Shown here piece after piece: positions 41,024 to 49,789 of a stretch of DNA of 49,840 nt. The first letter of the stretch is position 1. Every line of letters begins with the position of its first letter. A program made the position numbers and the translations under genes. The notes below the pieces were generated by a model. The model did not search any database, had not been told where the DNA came from, and saw only the letters and a program-made list of their open reading frames with translations. This stretch comes from Paenibacillus tritici (GTDB lineage: Bacteria; Bacillota; Bacilli; Paenibacillales; Paenibacillaceae), in assembly GCF_013204885.1 (NCBI RefSeq), contig NZ_JABMKX010000031.1:1-49840 (forward strand), read 5' to 3'.

Positions 41024-42277
41024 ATGGAAAAATTAATGATTGGCGGCGGACGTCCGCTAGAGGGCGTTGTAACCATCAGCGGAGCAAAGAATAGTGCAAT
41101 TGCGCTGATTCCTGCGGCAATTTTGGCGGAATCTGAGGTTGTGCTGGATAATTTGCCTGCGCTCAGTGATGTTGCCGTTTACTCCGAAATTCTGGAGGAG
41201 CTTGGTGCAAGCGTGTCGTGGACAGGCAGCCAAATGAGAATTAATCCCTCCCGTATTGTATCCATTCCCATGCCTAACGGACCGGTTAAGAAACTCCGGG
41301 CTTCTTATTATATGATGGGTGCACTTCTGGGACGTTTCAAGGAAGCAACTATTGGACTACCCGGCGGCTGCAATTTCGAGCCCCGCCCGATTGACCAGCA
41401 CATCAAAGGCTTTGAGGCACTTGGGGCGACAGTGACCAATGACCATGGCTCTATTCACCTGTATGCCAAAGAACTGCGCGGTGCCAAGATCTACCTGGAT
41501 GTCTCCAGTGTCGGCGCCACCATTAATATTATGCTCGCGGCCTCCCGTGCCAAAGGCTCTACAATTATTGAAAATGCGGCTAAAGAGCCTGAGATTATAG
41601 ATGTAGCTACCCTATTGAACTCTATGGGCGCTGTTATTAAAGGCGCCGGTACAGAAACGATCCGGATTGAAGGCGTAACTGAAATGCACGGTTGCCGCCA
41701 TTCCATTATTCCCGACCGTATTCAAGCTGGAACATACATGATTGCAGCTGCGGCTACGCGCGGCAATGTCTTAATTGATAACGTAATTCCCAAGCATCTG
41801 GAGGCGCTCACTGCCAAGCTGCTGGAAATGGGAGTAGACATAGAAGAGCTGGATGAGAGTATCAGGGTCATCGGCAAGGCCAAGTACCAGCATGCCGATG
41901 TCAAAGCGTTGATCTACCCCGGGTTCGCCACTGATTTGCAATCTCCGATGACCAGTATGCTTACTCAGGCTGAGGGAGTCAGCGTCCTGAGCGATTTCGT
42001 ATACAGCAACCGCTTCAAGCATGTCCCTGAATTAGTCCGTATGGGCGCTAAGATTCGTGTAGAAGGACGTTCCGCAATTATTGAAGGCGGCAAGCTCAAT
42101 GCTGCCAAGGTGAAGGCTGCTGATCTCCGGGCAGGCGCAGCCCTGGTTATAGCCGGGCTTACCGTAGAGGAAGGCATCACTGAAGTGACGGGCGTGGAGT
42201 ATATTGACCGCGGTTATGATAACCTCGTAAGCAACCTTCGTAATTTGGGAGCCGATGTTTGGCGCGAGAACGAATAG
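41024..42277 (+). CDS. murA: UDP-N-acetylglucosamine 1-carboxyvinyltransferase
   Basis: Transfers enolpyruvate from PEP to UDP-GlcNAc, the first committed step of peptidoglycan synthesis in the cytoplasm. 417 aa. K22 (ISGAKNSAIAL) and the catalytic C116 (GLPGGCNFEPRPIDQH) mark a fosfomycin-target type enzyme. Gene order between fbaA and rho suggests the murAB (second) paralogue of Bacilli. The residue after Cys differs from the common GGCAIG. The ribosome binding site GGGGGA lies about 14 nt before the ATG, rather far. Confidence 0.95.
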   Translation: MEKLMIGGGRPLEGVVTISGAKNSAIALIPAAILAESEVVLDNLPALSDVAVYSEILEELGASVSWTGSQMRINPSRIVSIPMPNGPVKKLRASYYMMGALLGRFKEATIGLPGGCNFEPRPIDQHIKGFEALGATVTNDHGSIHLYAKELRGAKIYLDVSSVGATINIMLAASRAKGSTIIENAAKEPEIIDVATLLNSMGAVIKGAGTETIRIEGVTEMHGCRHSIIPDRIQAGTYMIAAAATRGNVLIDNVIPKHLEALTAKLLEMGVDIEELDESIRVIGKAKYQHADVKALIYPGFATDLQSPMTSMLTQAEGVSVLSDFVYSNRFKHVPELVRMGAKIRVEGRSAIIEGGKLNAAKVKAADLRAGAALVIAGLTVEEGITEVTGVEYIDRGYDNLVSNLRNLGADVWRENE

Positions 42278-42411
42278 TCAGGATTCCCGGATTGGACAGG
42301 GAGAATTTGCGGGCGGACTGCATATCTCTTTCCAATTCGGGTAATCCTATCCTAATAAGCATTTTCATAGACTCATATATTCCATAAAAATTGAATAGGT
42401 GGTTATTGCAC

Positions 42412-43770
42412 ATGGATCTTCAAATTTCCGATCTGGAAGAAATGAAGCTTACCGATCTGTATAAGCTGGCCAAGAAATACCAGATCCCTTATTACGGAAC
42501 GCTTAAGAAGCGGGAGTTAATCTTCGCCATTCTTCGGGCACAGGCTGAGCAGAGCGGTCTTATGTTTATGGAAGGCGTGCTTGAGATTCTGCCGGAAGGC
42601 TATGGCTTCCTCAGGCCGATCAACTACTTGCCGAGTGCAGAGGATATTTATATCTCCGCCTCGCAGATCCGCAAGTTTGACCTAAGAAGCGGAGACCTGG
42701 TATCCGGGAAATGCCGGACCCCCAAAGAGAACGAACGTTATTTTGGATTGCTGCAGGTCAATGCCGTCAATGGCGAGAACCCTGCTACTGCGGCTGAACG
42801 GCTGCATTTCCCGGCGCTTACGCCGCTGTATCCGCAAGACAAGCTGCCGCTCGAAACATCCCCAACCCATCTGTCTACCCGTATTATGGATTTGCTTGCT
42901 CCTGTAGGTCTGGGACAGCGTGGTTTGATTGTAGCACCTCCCAAAGCAGGTAAGACGCTCCTTCTGAAAGAAATTGCCAACAGCATCTCCACTAATAATC
43001 CTGAGATTTCGCTGTTTGTACTGCTAATTGACGAACGCCCCGAGGAAGTAACGGATATGCAGCGTTCGGTTAAAGGTGAGGTAGTGGCTTCGACATTCGA
43101 TGAGCTGCCGGAGAATCATATCAAAGTGGCTGAGCTTGTGCTGCAGCGTGCGCTGCGGCTGGTAGAGCACAAGAAGGATGTCGTAATTCTGCTGGACAGC
43201 ATTACCCGTCTTGCCCGTGCCTACAATCTCGTGGTTCCGCCATCCGGCCGGACCCTGAGCGGAGGGATTGATCCCGCCGCCTTCCATCGTCCCAAGCGCT
43301 TCTTCGGTTCCGCGCGTAACGTGGAAGAAGGCGGAAGCTTGACCATTCTGGCAACCGCGCTGATTGATACCGGATCGCGTATGGACGATATTATCTACGA
43401 AGAATTCAAGGGTACAGGGAACATGGAGCTTCATCTGGACCGTAAGCTGGCAGAACGCCGTATCTTCCCGGCTATTGATATCCGCCGTTCGGGTACACGC
43501 CGCGAAGAAGTGCTGCTCAGCAAGGAAGAGCTCGATACCATCTGGTCCATCCGTAAAAATATGAACGAATCCTACGACTTCGTAGAAGGTTTCCTGAAGA
43601 AGCTGCGTGACACCAAGACGAATGCTGAATTCCTGGCCTCTTTTGATGTAGCCGGCAATAAGGATTCCTCGTCCGCAAGCGGTACCGCCAGCAAGGGCGG
43701 AACCTCGAACAGCGGATCGTCCGCCCGCCGCACCCCGCGGCCCAAGGCCCCTTCGGTGCCTACAACCTGA
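42412..43770 (+). CDS. rho: Transcription termination factor Rho
   Basis: An RNA-dependent ATPase/translocase ending transcripts. 452 aa from ATG 42412, with AGGTGG 10 nt upstream; a TTG at 42391 would include that site. Layout: Rho-N helical domain (about 1-45), cold-shock RNA-binding domain (about 52-120, GVLEILPEGYGFLRP), and ATPase core with Walker A APPKAGKT (175-182), LLIDERPEEVTDM and the SGGIDPAA Q-loop region. The last ~35 residues are a Ser/Gly/Thr-rich tail absent from the E. coli protein. It is followed closely by a radical SAM gene. Confidence 0.97.
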   Translation: MDLQISDLEEMKLTDLYKLAKKYQIPYYGTLKKRELIFAILRAQAEQSGLMFMEGVLEILPEGYGFLRPINYLPSAEDIYISASQIRKFDLRSGDLVSGKCRTPKENERYFGLLQVNAVNGENPATAAERLHFPALTPLYPQDKLPLETSPTHLSTRIMDLLAPVGLGQRGLIVAPPKAGKTLLLKEIANSISTNNPEISLFVLLIDERPEEVTDMQRSVKGEVVASTFDELPENHIKVAELVLQRALRLVEHKKDVVILLDSITRLARAYNLVVPPSGRTLSGGIDPAAFHRPKRFFGSARNVEEGGSLTILATALIDTGSRMDDIIYEEFKGTGNMELHLDRKLAERRIFPAIDIRRSGTRREEVLLSKEELDTIWSIRKNMNESYDFVEGFLKKLRDTKTNAEFLASFDVAGNKDSSSASGTASKGGTSNSGSSARRTPRPKAPSVPTT

Positions 43771-43795
43771 GAAATGATAACAAGAGGAGAATAAC

Positions 43796-45073
43796 ATGTA
43801 TTTGGTATATGCCGACGGGCAAGGAAACGTATATGATCATCCCGAGCTGTATGCCCTGGCCCGCAGCGGGGATATGATTGTTGAGATACTGGAGGAAGAG
43901 TTGATCCCGTTGCCTGAAGGCGCCACCCTGGTAGGGCTGCCTAATACTCGCGCAATAGGAATGAATCCCGAGACAGGCGAAATGCTGCCGTTGCCGGCAG
44001 GCTCGCAGGCCGTTGGAGCGCTATTGCCGCAGGGCTATACCCGTCTATGTCTTCCCGGCTATGTCAAGACAGACAAGACGTATAAGCTTCCGCTCTTTGG
44101 TTATTCCGCAGTGGTGTGGAAGGATGGCGGATTCTATGTGGCCGCTGATCTGACCGATGATCCGGAGCAGTGGAATCCTATGAATTGTGACCGGGGCGAT
44201 GTGAAGGCTGGTGTGGGTGACCTGACTGCCAAGTATCCGGAGAACCGCCTGTATAATCATCTGTCCAATTGTGCATTGGAATATGAATGCCTGACTTCCT
44301 CCAATACCTTCTTGGGCCGCTGGGAAGGCGCTGTTCCCGTCTCTTATTCCTGCAATGCCGGCTGCTTCGGCTGTATCTCTGAACAGCCGGATGACAGCGG
44401 ATTTGTATCGCCGCAGACACGGATGAACTTCCGCCCTACAGCCAGTGAGGTCTCACAAGTGATGCTGGAGCATCTGAAGACACCGGAATCCATTGTAAGC
44501 TTTGGACAGGGCTGTGAAGGGGAACCTTCCACTCAGGCCAAGCTGATTATCGAGTCTATCCGTGAAGTGCGCTCCATTACGGATATGGGCTATATCAATA
44601 TCAATACCAACGCCGGGTTAAGCGATCATATCCGCGGTATTGTGGATGCAGGACTTGATCTGATGCGGGTCAGTACGATCAGTGCATTGGATGACCATTA
44701 TAATGCCTATTACAAGCCCCGCGGGTATACGCTGGCTAATGTAGAGAAGTCGCTGAAGTATGCTGCTTCACAAGGCGTATACACTTCCATCAACTATTTG
44801 ATTTTTCCAGGTGTTACAGACCGTGAGGAAGAGATTGAAGCTATGGTGGAATTCGTCAGACGTACAGATCTGAAGCTGATTCAGATGCGTAATCTGAATA
44901 TTGACCCGGAGAGTTATCTGGAACTGATTCCTCCGGCACAAGGCGAGATTCTCGGTATGAAGACGATGCTTGAGATCTTCCGTGAGGAGCTCCCGGGCGT
45001 TGTGATTGGCTCCTTCACCCATGTTCCGCCTGCTGAACTGGTCCGTGCCAAGCAGCGTGTAGTGAAGCTGTAG
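43796..45073 (+). CDS. Radical SAM protein of unknown function
   Basis: 425 aa, with AAGAGGAG just before the ATG. The [4Fe-4S]-SAM motif CxxxCxxC is C186-C190-C193 in SYSCNAGCFGCISEQ. Later radical SAM features are SFGQGCEGEPSTQ, the ININTNAGLSDHI strand and the MRVSTISA barrel strand. The first ~180 residues form a separate domain with no motif I know (YADGQGNVYDHPELYAL, an internal GYSAVVWKDGGFYVAADL). It follows rho by 25 nt, so it is probably co-transcribed. The substrate cannot be told from sequence. Confidence 0.88.
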   Translation: MYLVYADGQGNVYDHPELYALARSGDMIVEILEEELIPLPEGATLVGLPNTRAIGMNPETGEMLPLPAGSQAVGALLPQGYTRLCLPGYVKTDKTYKLPLFGYSAVVWKDGGFYVAADLTDDPEQWNPMNCDRGDVKAGVGDLTAKYPENRLYNHLSNCALEYECLTSSNTFLGRWEGAVPVSYSCNAGCFGCISEQPDDSGFVSPQTRMNFRPTASEVSQVMLEHLKTPESIVSFGQGCEGEPSTQAKLIIESIREVRSITDMGYININTNAGLSDHIRGIVDAGLDLMRVSTISALDDHYNAYYKPRGYTLANVEKSLKYAASQGVYTSINYLIFPGVTDREEEIEAMVEFVRRTDLKLIQMRNLNIDPESYLELIPPAQGEILGMKTMLEIFREELPGVVIGSFTHVPPAELVRAKQRVVKL

Positions 45074-45102
45074 GGTACGGAAATTGGAAGCGGCCGGGGC
45101 TA

Positions 45103-45131
45103 TTGCAGAGCCTGGGCTTCCATGCTAGAAT
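45103..45131 (+). promoter_or_regulatory. promoter of rpmE
   Basis: TTGCAG (45103-45108), a 17-bp spacer and TAGAAT (45126-45131). Confidence 0.65.
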
Positions 45132-45197
45132 GTAGCTTGCGTAATCATATAACTCTAGGCCCGCATGAGGCTTAGGGCGTGAGAGGTGAGATTTCAT

Positions 45198-45395
45198 ATG
45201 CAAACAGCAATTCAACCCAAGTACAATTTAACGAAGGTAACCTGCGCTTGTGGCCATACCTTTGAAGCAGGCTCGACGGTACAGGAGCTCCGCGTCGAGA
45301 TTTGCTCCAACTGTCATCCGTTCTTCACCGGCAAGCAGAAGTTCCTGGATGCCGGCGGCCGTGTTGACAAATTCAAGAAGAAATATGGTATCTAA
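45198..45395 (+). CDS. rpmE: Ribosomal protein L31, zinc-binding form
   Basis: 65 aa from ATG 45198, with GAGAGGTGAG about 8 nt upstream. Four cysteines, C16 and C18 (TCACGH) and C36 and C39 (ICSNCHP), mark the zinc-containing L31 rather than the Cys-less YtiA type made under zinc starvation. The C-terminus GRVDKFKKKYGI is typical. The protein bridges the 50S and 30S subunits. It follows rho as in B. subtilis, with one inserted radical SAM gene. Confidence 0.95.
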   Translation: MQTAIQPKYNLTKVTCACGHTFEAGSTVQELRVEICSNCHPFFTGKQKFLDAGGRVDKFKKKYGI

Positions 45396-45426
45396 TGGAT
45401 CTGCCGCCTAAGCGGCATAAGATTTG

Positions 45427-45465
45427 GAACCCCTCCGGCTGTAACGGCTGCAGGGGTTTTCTTTT
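45427..45465 (+). terminator. rpmE terminator
   Basis: AACCCCT pairs with AGGGGTT, with an inner CCG/CGG helix, followed by TTCTTTTT. Confidence 0.8.
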
Positions 45466-45481
45466 TGGAAAATATGCAGAG

Positions 45482-45510
45482 TTGATTTTTGTCCAGCTGT
45501 AAGCTATACT
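45482..45510 (+). promoter_or_regulatory. promoter of the SRP RNA gene
   Basis: TTGATT (45482-45487), a 17-bp spacer and TATACT (45505-45510), directly before the SRP RNA. Confidence 0.8.
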
Positions 45511-45514
45511 TATC

Positions 45515-45790
45515 TTCGCCGTGCTAGACGGGGAGGTAGCGGTGCCCTGTAACTCGCAATCCGCTGTAGCGAGGTTGAATTCCTGTTAGAGGTGCTGTCG
45601 ATGTGAGGCCTTGGTTCCTATGGGCTGTGTTGACGGTTGGGTCCTCCGCAATGAGTGCTTGTGAACCTGGTCAGGTCCGGAAGGAAGCAGCCATAAGCGA
45701 GTTTGCTCTTGTGCCGGAGGGTGGCCTAGCCCGAGCAGTTTTGTAGGGTTACCGCTTGGATCGCAGCCATCAATAACAGGTGCACGGTTT
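45515..45790 (+). ncRNA. ffs: Signal recognition particle RNA (large, Alu-containing)
   Basis: The terminal stem GCCGTGC (45518-45524) pairs with GCACGGT (45782-45788). The Alu-domain start GGGGAGGTAGCGGTGCCCTGTA and the universal SRP54-binding loop TCAGGTCCGGAAGGAAGCAG (45671-45690) are present. It is about 275 nt, the large Bacillus type (scRNA). It lies directly upstream of dnaX, as in B. subtilis. Confidence 0.97.
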
Positions 45791-45805
45791 ACATACTAGG
45801 ATGAT

Positions 45806-45842
45806 AGCGTCTTTGCTACAAGCGAAGATGCTTTTTGTTTTT
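45806..45842 (+). terminator. SRP RNA terminator
   Basis: AGCGTCTTTGC pairs with GCGAAGATGCT (two G-T type pairs), followed by a long T run. Confidence 0.88.
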
Positions 45843-45861
45843 TTGCGGAATATAGTATAAT
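45833..45861 (+). promoter_or_regulatory. possible dnaX promoter
   Basis: A perfect TATAAT at 45856-45861. The -35 position (TTTTGT) falls in the SRP terminator T run. Confidence 0.4.
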
Positions 45862-45912
45862 AAATTAGCGACAAATGCCGGAAAGCGGCAGGCTGAGAGA
45901 GGGTAATGCATA

Positions 45913-47682
45913 GTGGAACATATCGCGCTGTACCGTGCTTGGCGGCCGCAGTCGTTTCAAGATATGGTAGGACAGCAGCATATTATCCAGACGCTGCAGA
46001 ATGCGATCCGTGAACAGCGGGTTTCGCATGCCTACCTGTTCAGCGGACCGCGGGGAACCGGTAAGACGAGTGCTGCCAAGGTATTGGCCAAGGCAGTCAA
46101 TTGCGAACAGGGCCCGGGTCCTGAGCCATGTAATGAATGTCCGTCTTGTCTGCGGATTACAGCAGGCAACATCATGGATGTTCAGGAGATTGACGCGGCG
46201 TCTAACCGGGGCGTTGAAGAGATTCGCGATCTGCGGGATAAGGTGAAATATGCGCCTACCGAAGTACGCCGCAAAGTGTATATTATTGATGAAGTGCATA
46301 TGCTGACAACAGAGGCCTTCAATGCCCTGCTGAAGACGCTTGAAGAGCCGCCGCCGCATGTGATGTTCATTCTCGCGACCACCGAGCCGCATAAACTGCC
46401 GGCCACGATCATCTCACGTTGTCAGCGGTTTGACTTCCGCCGGGTCTCGCTGGAGGAACAGACGGGCCGTCTGACTGAGATTTGCCGGAAAGAAGGCATT
46501 ACAGCGGATGCAGATGCCCTCCAGTACATTGCCCGCTTGTCTGACGGCGGGATGCGGGATGCGCTTAGCATTCTGGACCAGATCTCTTCTTTTACAGATG
46601 GGAACGTGACCTATCAGCAGGTGCTGGGAATGACCGGAGGGATTCCCTCCGAGCAGTTCGCCCGTCTGGCAACCGCCATTCTTGGAAGTGACATGGGACA
46701 ACTGCTGGAACTTGTCGAGCAGATGATGCATGAGGGCAAGAGTGCAGATAAATGCCTGGAGAATCTTCTGTATTACTTCCGTGATTTACTGATGATCAAG
46801 ATGGTGCCGGGAGCGGATCAATTAACGGACCGGGTGCTGAATCCGGCCGATTTCCGCGACATGGCAGCAGCCTTTACCCGCGACCGGTTATTTCTGATTG
46901 TGGAGACACTGAGCCGCTATCTTGGGGAAATGAAATATGCAACACATCCGCAGACTATATTTGAGGTAGCACTGATGAAGCTGTGCAGCGGTCCGCAGGA
47001 TGCGGCTCCTTCGGCAGGCATTCCGGCTGTGAATGCTGACCTGCCTGCTGCCGGGCACAGCTCTCCGCCGGTTCAGTCCGGTGAGCTGGATCAGCTCAAA
47101 CGGCAAATCGCCGCGCTGGAGAAGAAGCTGGAGCAGGCTATTCAATCCGGCGGCGTGGCCGGCGGGGGACGCGAGCAGGCAGTCCAGAGAACAGCCGCTC
47201 CTCCAAGTGCTCCGCGCGTATCTTCGGCGTCTAAGCTTCCGCCGCAGCTTGATAAGTTTATTGCGGGCAAGGATAGTCCCGATTTTAACGCAGTATATAA
47301 GCAGTGGAGCCATGTTCTTCAGGGTGTGAAGGAAGAGAAGGTTACTGTACACGCGTGGTTTGTAGACGGGGAACCCGTGGCGGTTATGGAAGATGCCGTG
47401 CTCGTCGCCTTCAAGAATACCATTCACCGCGATACCACCGAGAAGCCGGCCAACCGGCAGGTCATCGAGAACGTTATGAACGCTAAGCTGGGTAAGCCGT
47501 ACCGGCTGGTAACCATGATGATGCGCGACTGGAGTGAAGCGGCAACCAAGTCTGCTTCAGCGGCCAGCACAGAAGAGCTGCGCCTGGAGCATGAGCATGA
47601 GACAGGCGAAGCGAAGTCCGAACCATGGATTGACGAGGCGATCCAGCTCTTTGGAGAAGACCTTGTTGTCATAAAAGAATAA
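45913..47682 (+). CDS. dnaX: DNA polymerase III subunits gamma/tau
   Basis: Clamp-loader ATPase of the replicase. 589 aa from GTG 45913, with GAGAGGG about 10 nt upstream. AAA+ domain: Walker A GPRGTGKT (45-52), zinc site C64-C73-C76-C79, Walker B VYIIDEVHML and sensor 1 ILATTEPHKLP. Domain III runs to about residue 370. A linker with an EKKLEQAIQ coiled stretch and a C-terminal tau-specific domain (about 450-589) follow. I see no obvious frameshift site and no clear gamma form. It begins the dnaX-yaaK-recR cluster. Confidence 0.96.
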   Translation: MEHIALYRAWRPQSFQDMVGQQHIIQTLQNAIREQRVSHAYLFSGPRGTGKTSAAKVLAKAVNCEQGPGPEPCNECPSCLRITAGNIMDVQEIDAASNRGVEEIRDLRDKVKYAPTEVRRKVYIIDEVHMLTTEAFNALLKTLEEPPPHVMFILATTEPHKLPATIISRCQRFDFRRVSLEEQTGRLTEICRKEGITADADALQYIARLSDGGMRDALSILDQISSFTDGNVTYQQVLGMTGGIPSEQFARLATAILGSDMGQLLELVEQMMHEGKSADKCLENLLYYFRDLLMIKMVPGADQLTDRVLNPADFRDMAAAFTRDRLFLIVETLSRYLGEMKYATHPQTIFEVALMKLCSGPQDAAPSAGIPAVNADLPAAGHSSPPVQSGELDQLKRQIAALEKKLEQAIQSGGVAGGGREQAVQRTAAPPSAPRVSSASKLPPQLDKFIAGKDSPDFNAVYKQWSHVLQGVKEEKVTVHAWFVDGEPVAVMEDAVLVAFKNTIHRDTTEKPANRQVIENVMNAKLGKPYRLVTMMMRDWSEAATKSASAASTEELRLEHEHETGEAKSEPWIDEAIQLFGEDLVVIKE

Positions 47683-47732
47683 GGATTCAGCCTATCAGCG
47701 CAGAGATGCGCATCCCAAAGGAGAGATGATGT

Positions 47733-48044
47733 ATGAATAATATGAACCAAATGATGAAGCAGGTAAAAAAAATGCAGGAGCAGATGCTCAAAGCCCAGGA
47801 GGAACTGGGAAGCAAGACTATCGAGGGCTCCTCTGGCGGTGGCGTGGTTACCGTTCAGGTGAACGGCCACAAGAAGTTGCTGTCCATTCAGATTAAACCG
47901 GAGGTAGTGGACCCCGAAGATATCGAGATGCTGCAGGATCTGGTGATCACTGCTGTTAATGATGCTCTTACCCAGGCTGAAGATTTGGCTAATAACGATA
48001 TGGGTAAATTCACCGGCGGAATGAAGATCCCTGGTTTATTCTAG
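47733..48044 (+). CDS. yaaK: YbaB/EbfC family nucleoid-associated protein
   Basis: 103 aa, with AAAGGAGAG before the ATG. The Met-rich helical start NNMNQMMKQVKKMQEQMLKA and the conserved core GGVVTVQVNGHKKLLSIQI are those of YbaB proteins, which form dimers that bind DNA. It is almost always between dnaX and recR, as here. Confidence 0.95.
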   Translation: MNNMNQMMKQVKKMQEQMLKAQEELGSKTIEGSSGGGVVTVQVNGHKKLLSIQIKPEVVDPEDIEMLQDLVITAVNDALTQAEDLANNDMGKFTGGMKIPGLF

Positions 48045-48080
48045 GCTTACTCCACTCCCGACCAAAGGAGAACCATTACT

Positions 48081-48680
48081 TTGTATTATCCAGAACCGTT
48101 AGCCAAGCTGATAGAAGCTTTTACACGTTTGCCCGGTATTGGTCCGAAGACTGCCGCCCGGCTGGCCTTTCATGTGCTGAATATGAAGGAGGACGAGGTG
48201 ATTGACTTCGCCAAGGCTCTGGTCAGTGTCAAACGTAATCTTCATTACTGCTCGGTCTGCTGCAACATCACGGATACCGACCCGTGCCGGATCTGTCAGG
48301 ACAAAACCCGCGATGCTTCGGTAATCTGTGTGGTTCAGGACTCGAAGGATCTGGTGGCTATAGAACGAACCAAGGAATTTGACGGTTATTATCATGTGCT
48401 TCAGGGTGCTATTTCTCCTATGGAGGGGATAGGCCCAGATGATATCCGGCTCAAGGAGCTGTTGACCAGGCTCAGCGATGAGCGGGTGAAGGAGCTGATT
48501 ATGGCAACCAATCCTAACATAGAGGGTGAGGCAACCGCCATGTATATCTCCCGTCTTGTCCGTCCATTCGAGATCAAGATCACCAGGATAGCCCATGGCT
48601 TGCCCGTAGGCGGCGATCTGGAGTATGCGGATGAGGTTACCCTGTCGAAGGCGCTGGAAGGCCGTCGAGAGCTGTTCTAA
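48081..48680 (+). CDS. recR: Recombination protein RecR
   Basis: Acts with RecF and RecO to load RecA on single-strand gaps. 199 aa from TTG 48081, with AAAGGAG 10 nt upstream. Helix-hairpin-helix RLPGIGPKTAARLAFH, four-Cys zinc finger CSVCCNITDTDPCRIC, Toprim domain VVQDSKDLVAIE ... YHVLQGAISPMEGIGPDDI, and C-terminal ARGLPVGGDLEYADE-like motif (here AHGLPVGGDLEYAD). It is followed by a terminator. Confidence 0.97.
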   Translation: MYYPEPLAKLIEAFTRLPGIGPKTAARLAFHVLNMKEDEVIDFAKALVSVKRNLHYCSVCCNITDTDPCRICQDKTRDASVICVVQDSKDLVAIERTKEFDGYYHVLQGAISPMEGIGPDDIRLKELLTRLSDERVKELIMATNPNIEGEATAMYISRLVRPFEIKITRIAHGLPVGGDLEYADEVTLSKALEGRRELF

Positions 48681-48707
48681 GTGTTATGCTGATGCATTAT
48701 AAGTTTA

Positions 48708-48732
48708 GGGAGCCCCCAGGGCTCCCTTTTTT
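48708..48732 (+). terminator. recR terminator
   Basis: GGGAGCCC pairs with GGGCTCCC, loop CCA, then six T's. Confidence 0.92.
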
Positions 48733-48879
48733 AATATAAATGAACGGTCAATATTTTGATAAAAGGTCTGCTGACTCTCTGACTCTTGGTTCTAAGTTTG
48801 TCCCTATTCCGATATGTATGAGATTAACGGGTGTGAATCGCCGGTTGGTTCTGCAGTTATTCATATAGGAGGGATTGCA

Positions 48880-49146
48880 ATGGGATGGTGGAGTGCCAAG
48901 TGGCTGAGCGGGAGTGTGGAGAGGGAGAAGGAAGCGAAGGCGGAAGAGGAGTGGGGAGAAGTGTATCAGGAGGTGCGGAAAGCACAGTCTGATTGGGAGA
49001 GAGCCTATCTGATGTTTGACGAGGCACTCGGCCAGGATCAGATTGACTACGCTATCTATATTCTGGAGGCGGCTGAACGGAAATATCAGATCCATCTCAA
49101 AGATGCCAAGAGACTGGGTCTTGACCGGAGAGAGCTGCAATTATGA
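48880..49146 (+). CDS. yaaL: YaaL-like protein (DUF2508)
   Basis: 88 aa from ATG 48880, with AGGAGG 8 nt upstream; a longer in-frame reading from 48814 contains that site. A short, charged, fully helical protein: EREKEAKAEEEWGEVYQEVR, then DYAIYILEAAERKYQIHLKDAKR. The Trp/Tyr pattern and the place between recR and bofA fit B. subtilis YaaL. The N-terminus MGWWSAKWLSG is unusual. Function unknown. Confidence 0.82.
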   Translation: MGWWSAKWLSGSVEREKEAKAEEEWGEVYQEVRKAQSDWERAYLMFDEALGQDQIDYAIYILEAAERKYQIHLKDAKRLGLDRRELQL

Positions 49147-49174
49147 ACATACTGAGCTGTGGAGGAGGATTGCG

Positions 49175-49441
49175 ATGCTGAGAACGGTTGCTATGGGTGT
49201 ACTGATTGTATCGGGGGTCTTACTGATACTGACGGTATTCAGAAAAAAATTGGGCTGGGCGTGGCTGAGCGTATTTGGAACTCATCTTATATTGGCTGCA
49301 CTCGGTATTTACATCGTTAACTTCTCAGGTGTTCTAACGGATCTGCACATCCCGCTTAACCCGACAACAATAGGAGCTGTAACCCTGCTGGGCTTGCCGG
49401 GAGTGCTGATGTTATTGGGTTTGAAATTAACTTTATTTTAG
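49175..49441 (+). CDS. bofA: Sigma-K processing inhibitor BofA
   Basis: 88 aa from ATG 49175, with GGAGGAGG 6 nt upstream. It is an integral membrane protein with two to three hydrophobic helices (about 5-20, 28-50, 64-86). The C-terminal HIPLNPTTIGAVTLLGLPGV carries the conserved BofA region that holds SpoIVFB inactive in the outer forespore membrane, delaying pro-sigma-K processing. Its position between a YaaL-like gene and an rRNA operon is as in B. subtilis. Confidence 0.93.
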   Translation: MLRTVAMGVLIVSGVLLILTVFRKKLGWAWLSVFGTHLILAALGIYIVNFSGVLTDLHIPLNPTTIGAVTLLGLPGVLMLLGLKLTLF

Positions 49442-49444
49442 AGG

Positions 49445-49474
49445 TTGACGAAGGTTGCCGATTCATGATACATT
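49445..49474 (+). promoter_or_regulatory. candidate rRNA promoter P1
   Basis: TTGACG (49445-49450), an 18-bp spacer and TACATT (49469-49474), about 107 bp before the stronger promoter. Confidence 0.45.
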
Positions 49475-49551
49475 AAGTCTCGGCCCTTTGGACAAGAGAT
49501 CTCCGGATCACTTGCCAGAAGCTAAAGCGAAAAAAGAAATTAAAAAAACGC

Positions 49552-49581
49552 TTGACTGAAACAAGGGTGCTGTGATATATT
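49552..49581 (+). promoter_or_regulatory. rRNA promoter P2
   Basis: TTGACT (49552-49557), an 18-bp spacer and TATATT (49576-49581). The leader that follows has boxA-like TGATCTTTGAAAACTG (49628-49643) and CGCTCTTTCTAAA (49771-49783) before the 16S gene. Confidence 0.8.
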
Positions 49582-49789
49582 ATAAAGGTCGCTGCTGAGA
49601 CAAACATCGGCGATAAAAGATGAGACATTGATCTTTGAAAACTGAACAACGAGTGAGTGGGAAATCACGAAAGTGACTTCCAAAAATGATGAATTTCAAG
49701 GCGTCTTGACGCTTTAGAGATCTCATCGTAGAGAATGTAAATTCTCGTCAGATGTTTCAAAATGAGCAATCGCTCTTTCTAAATACCAA

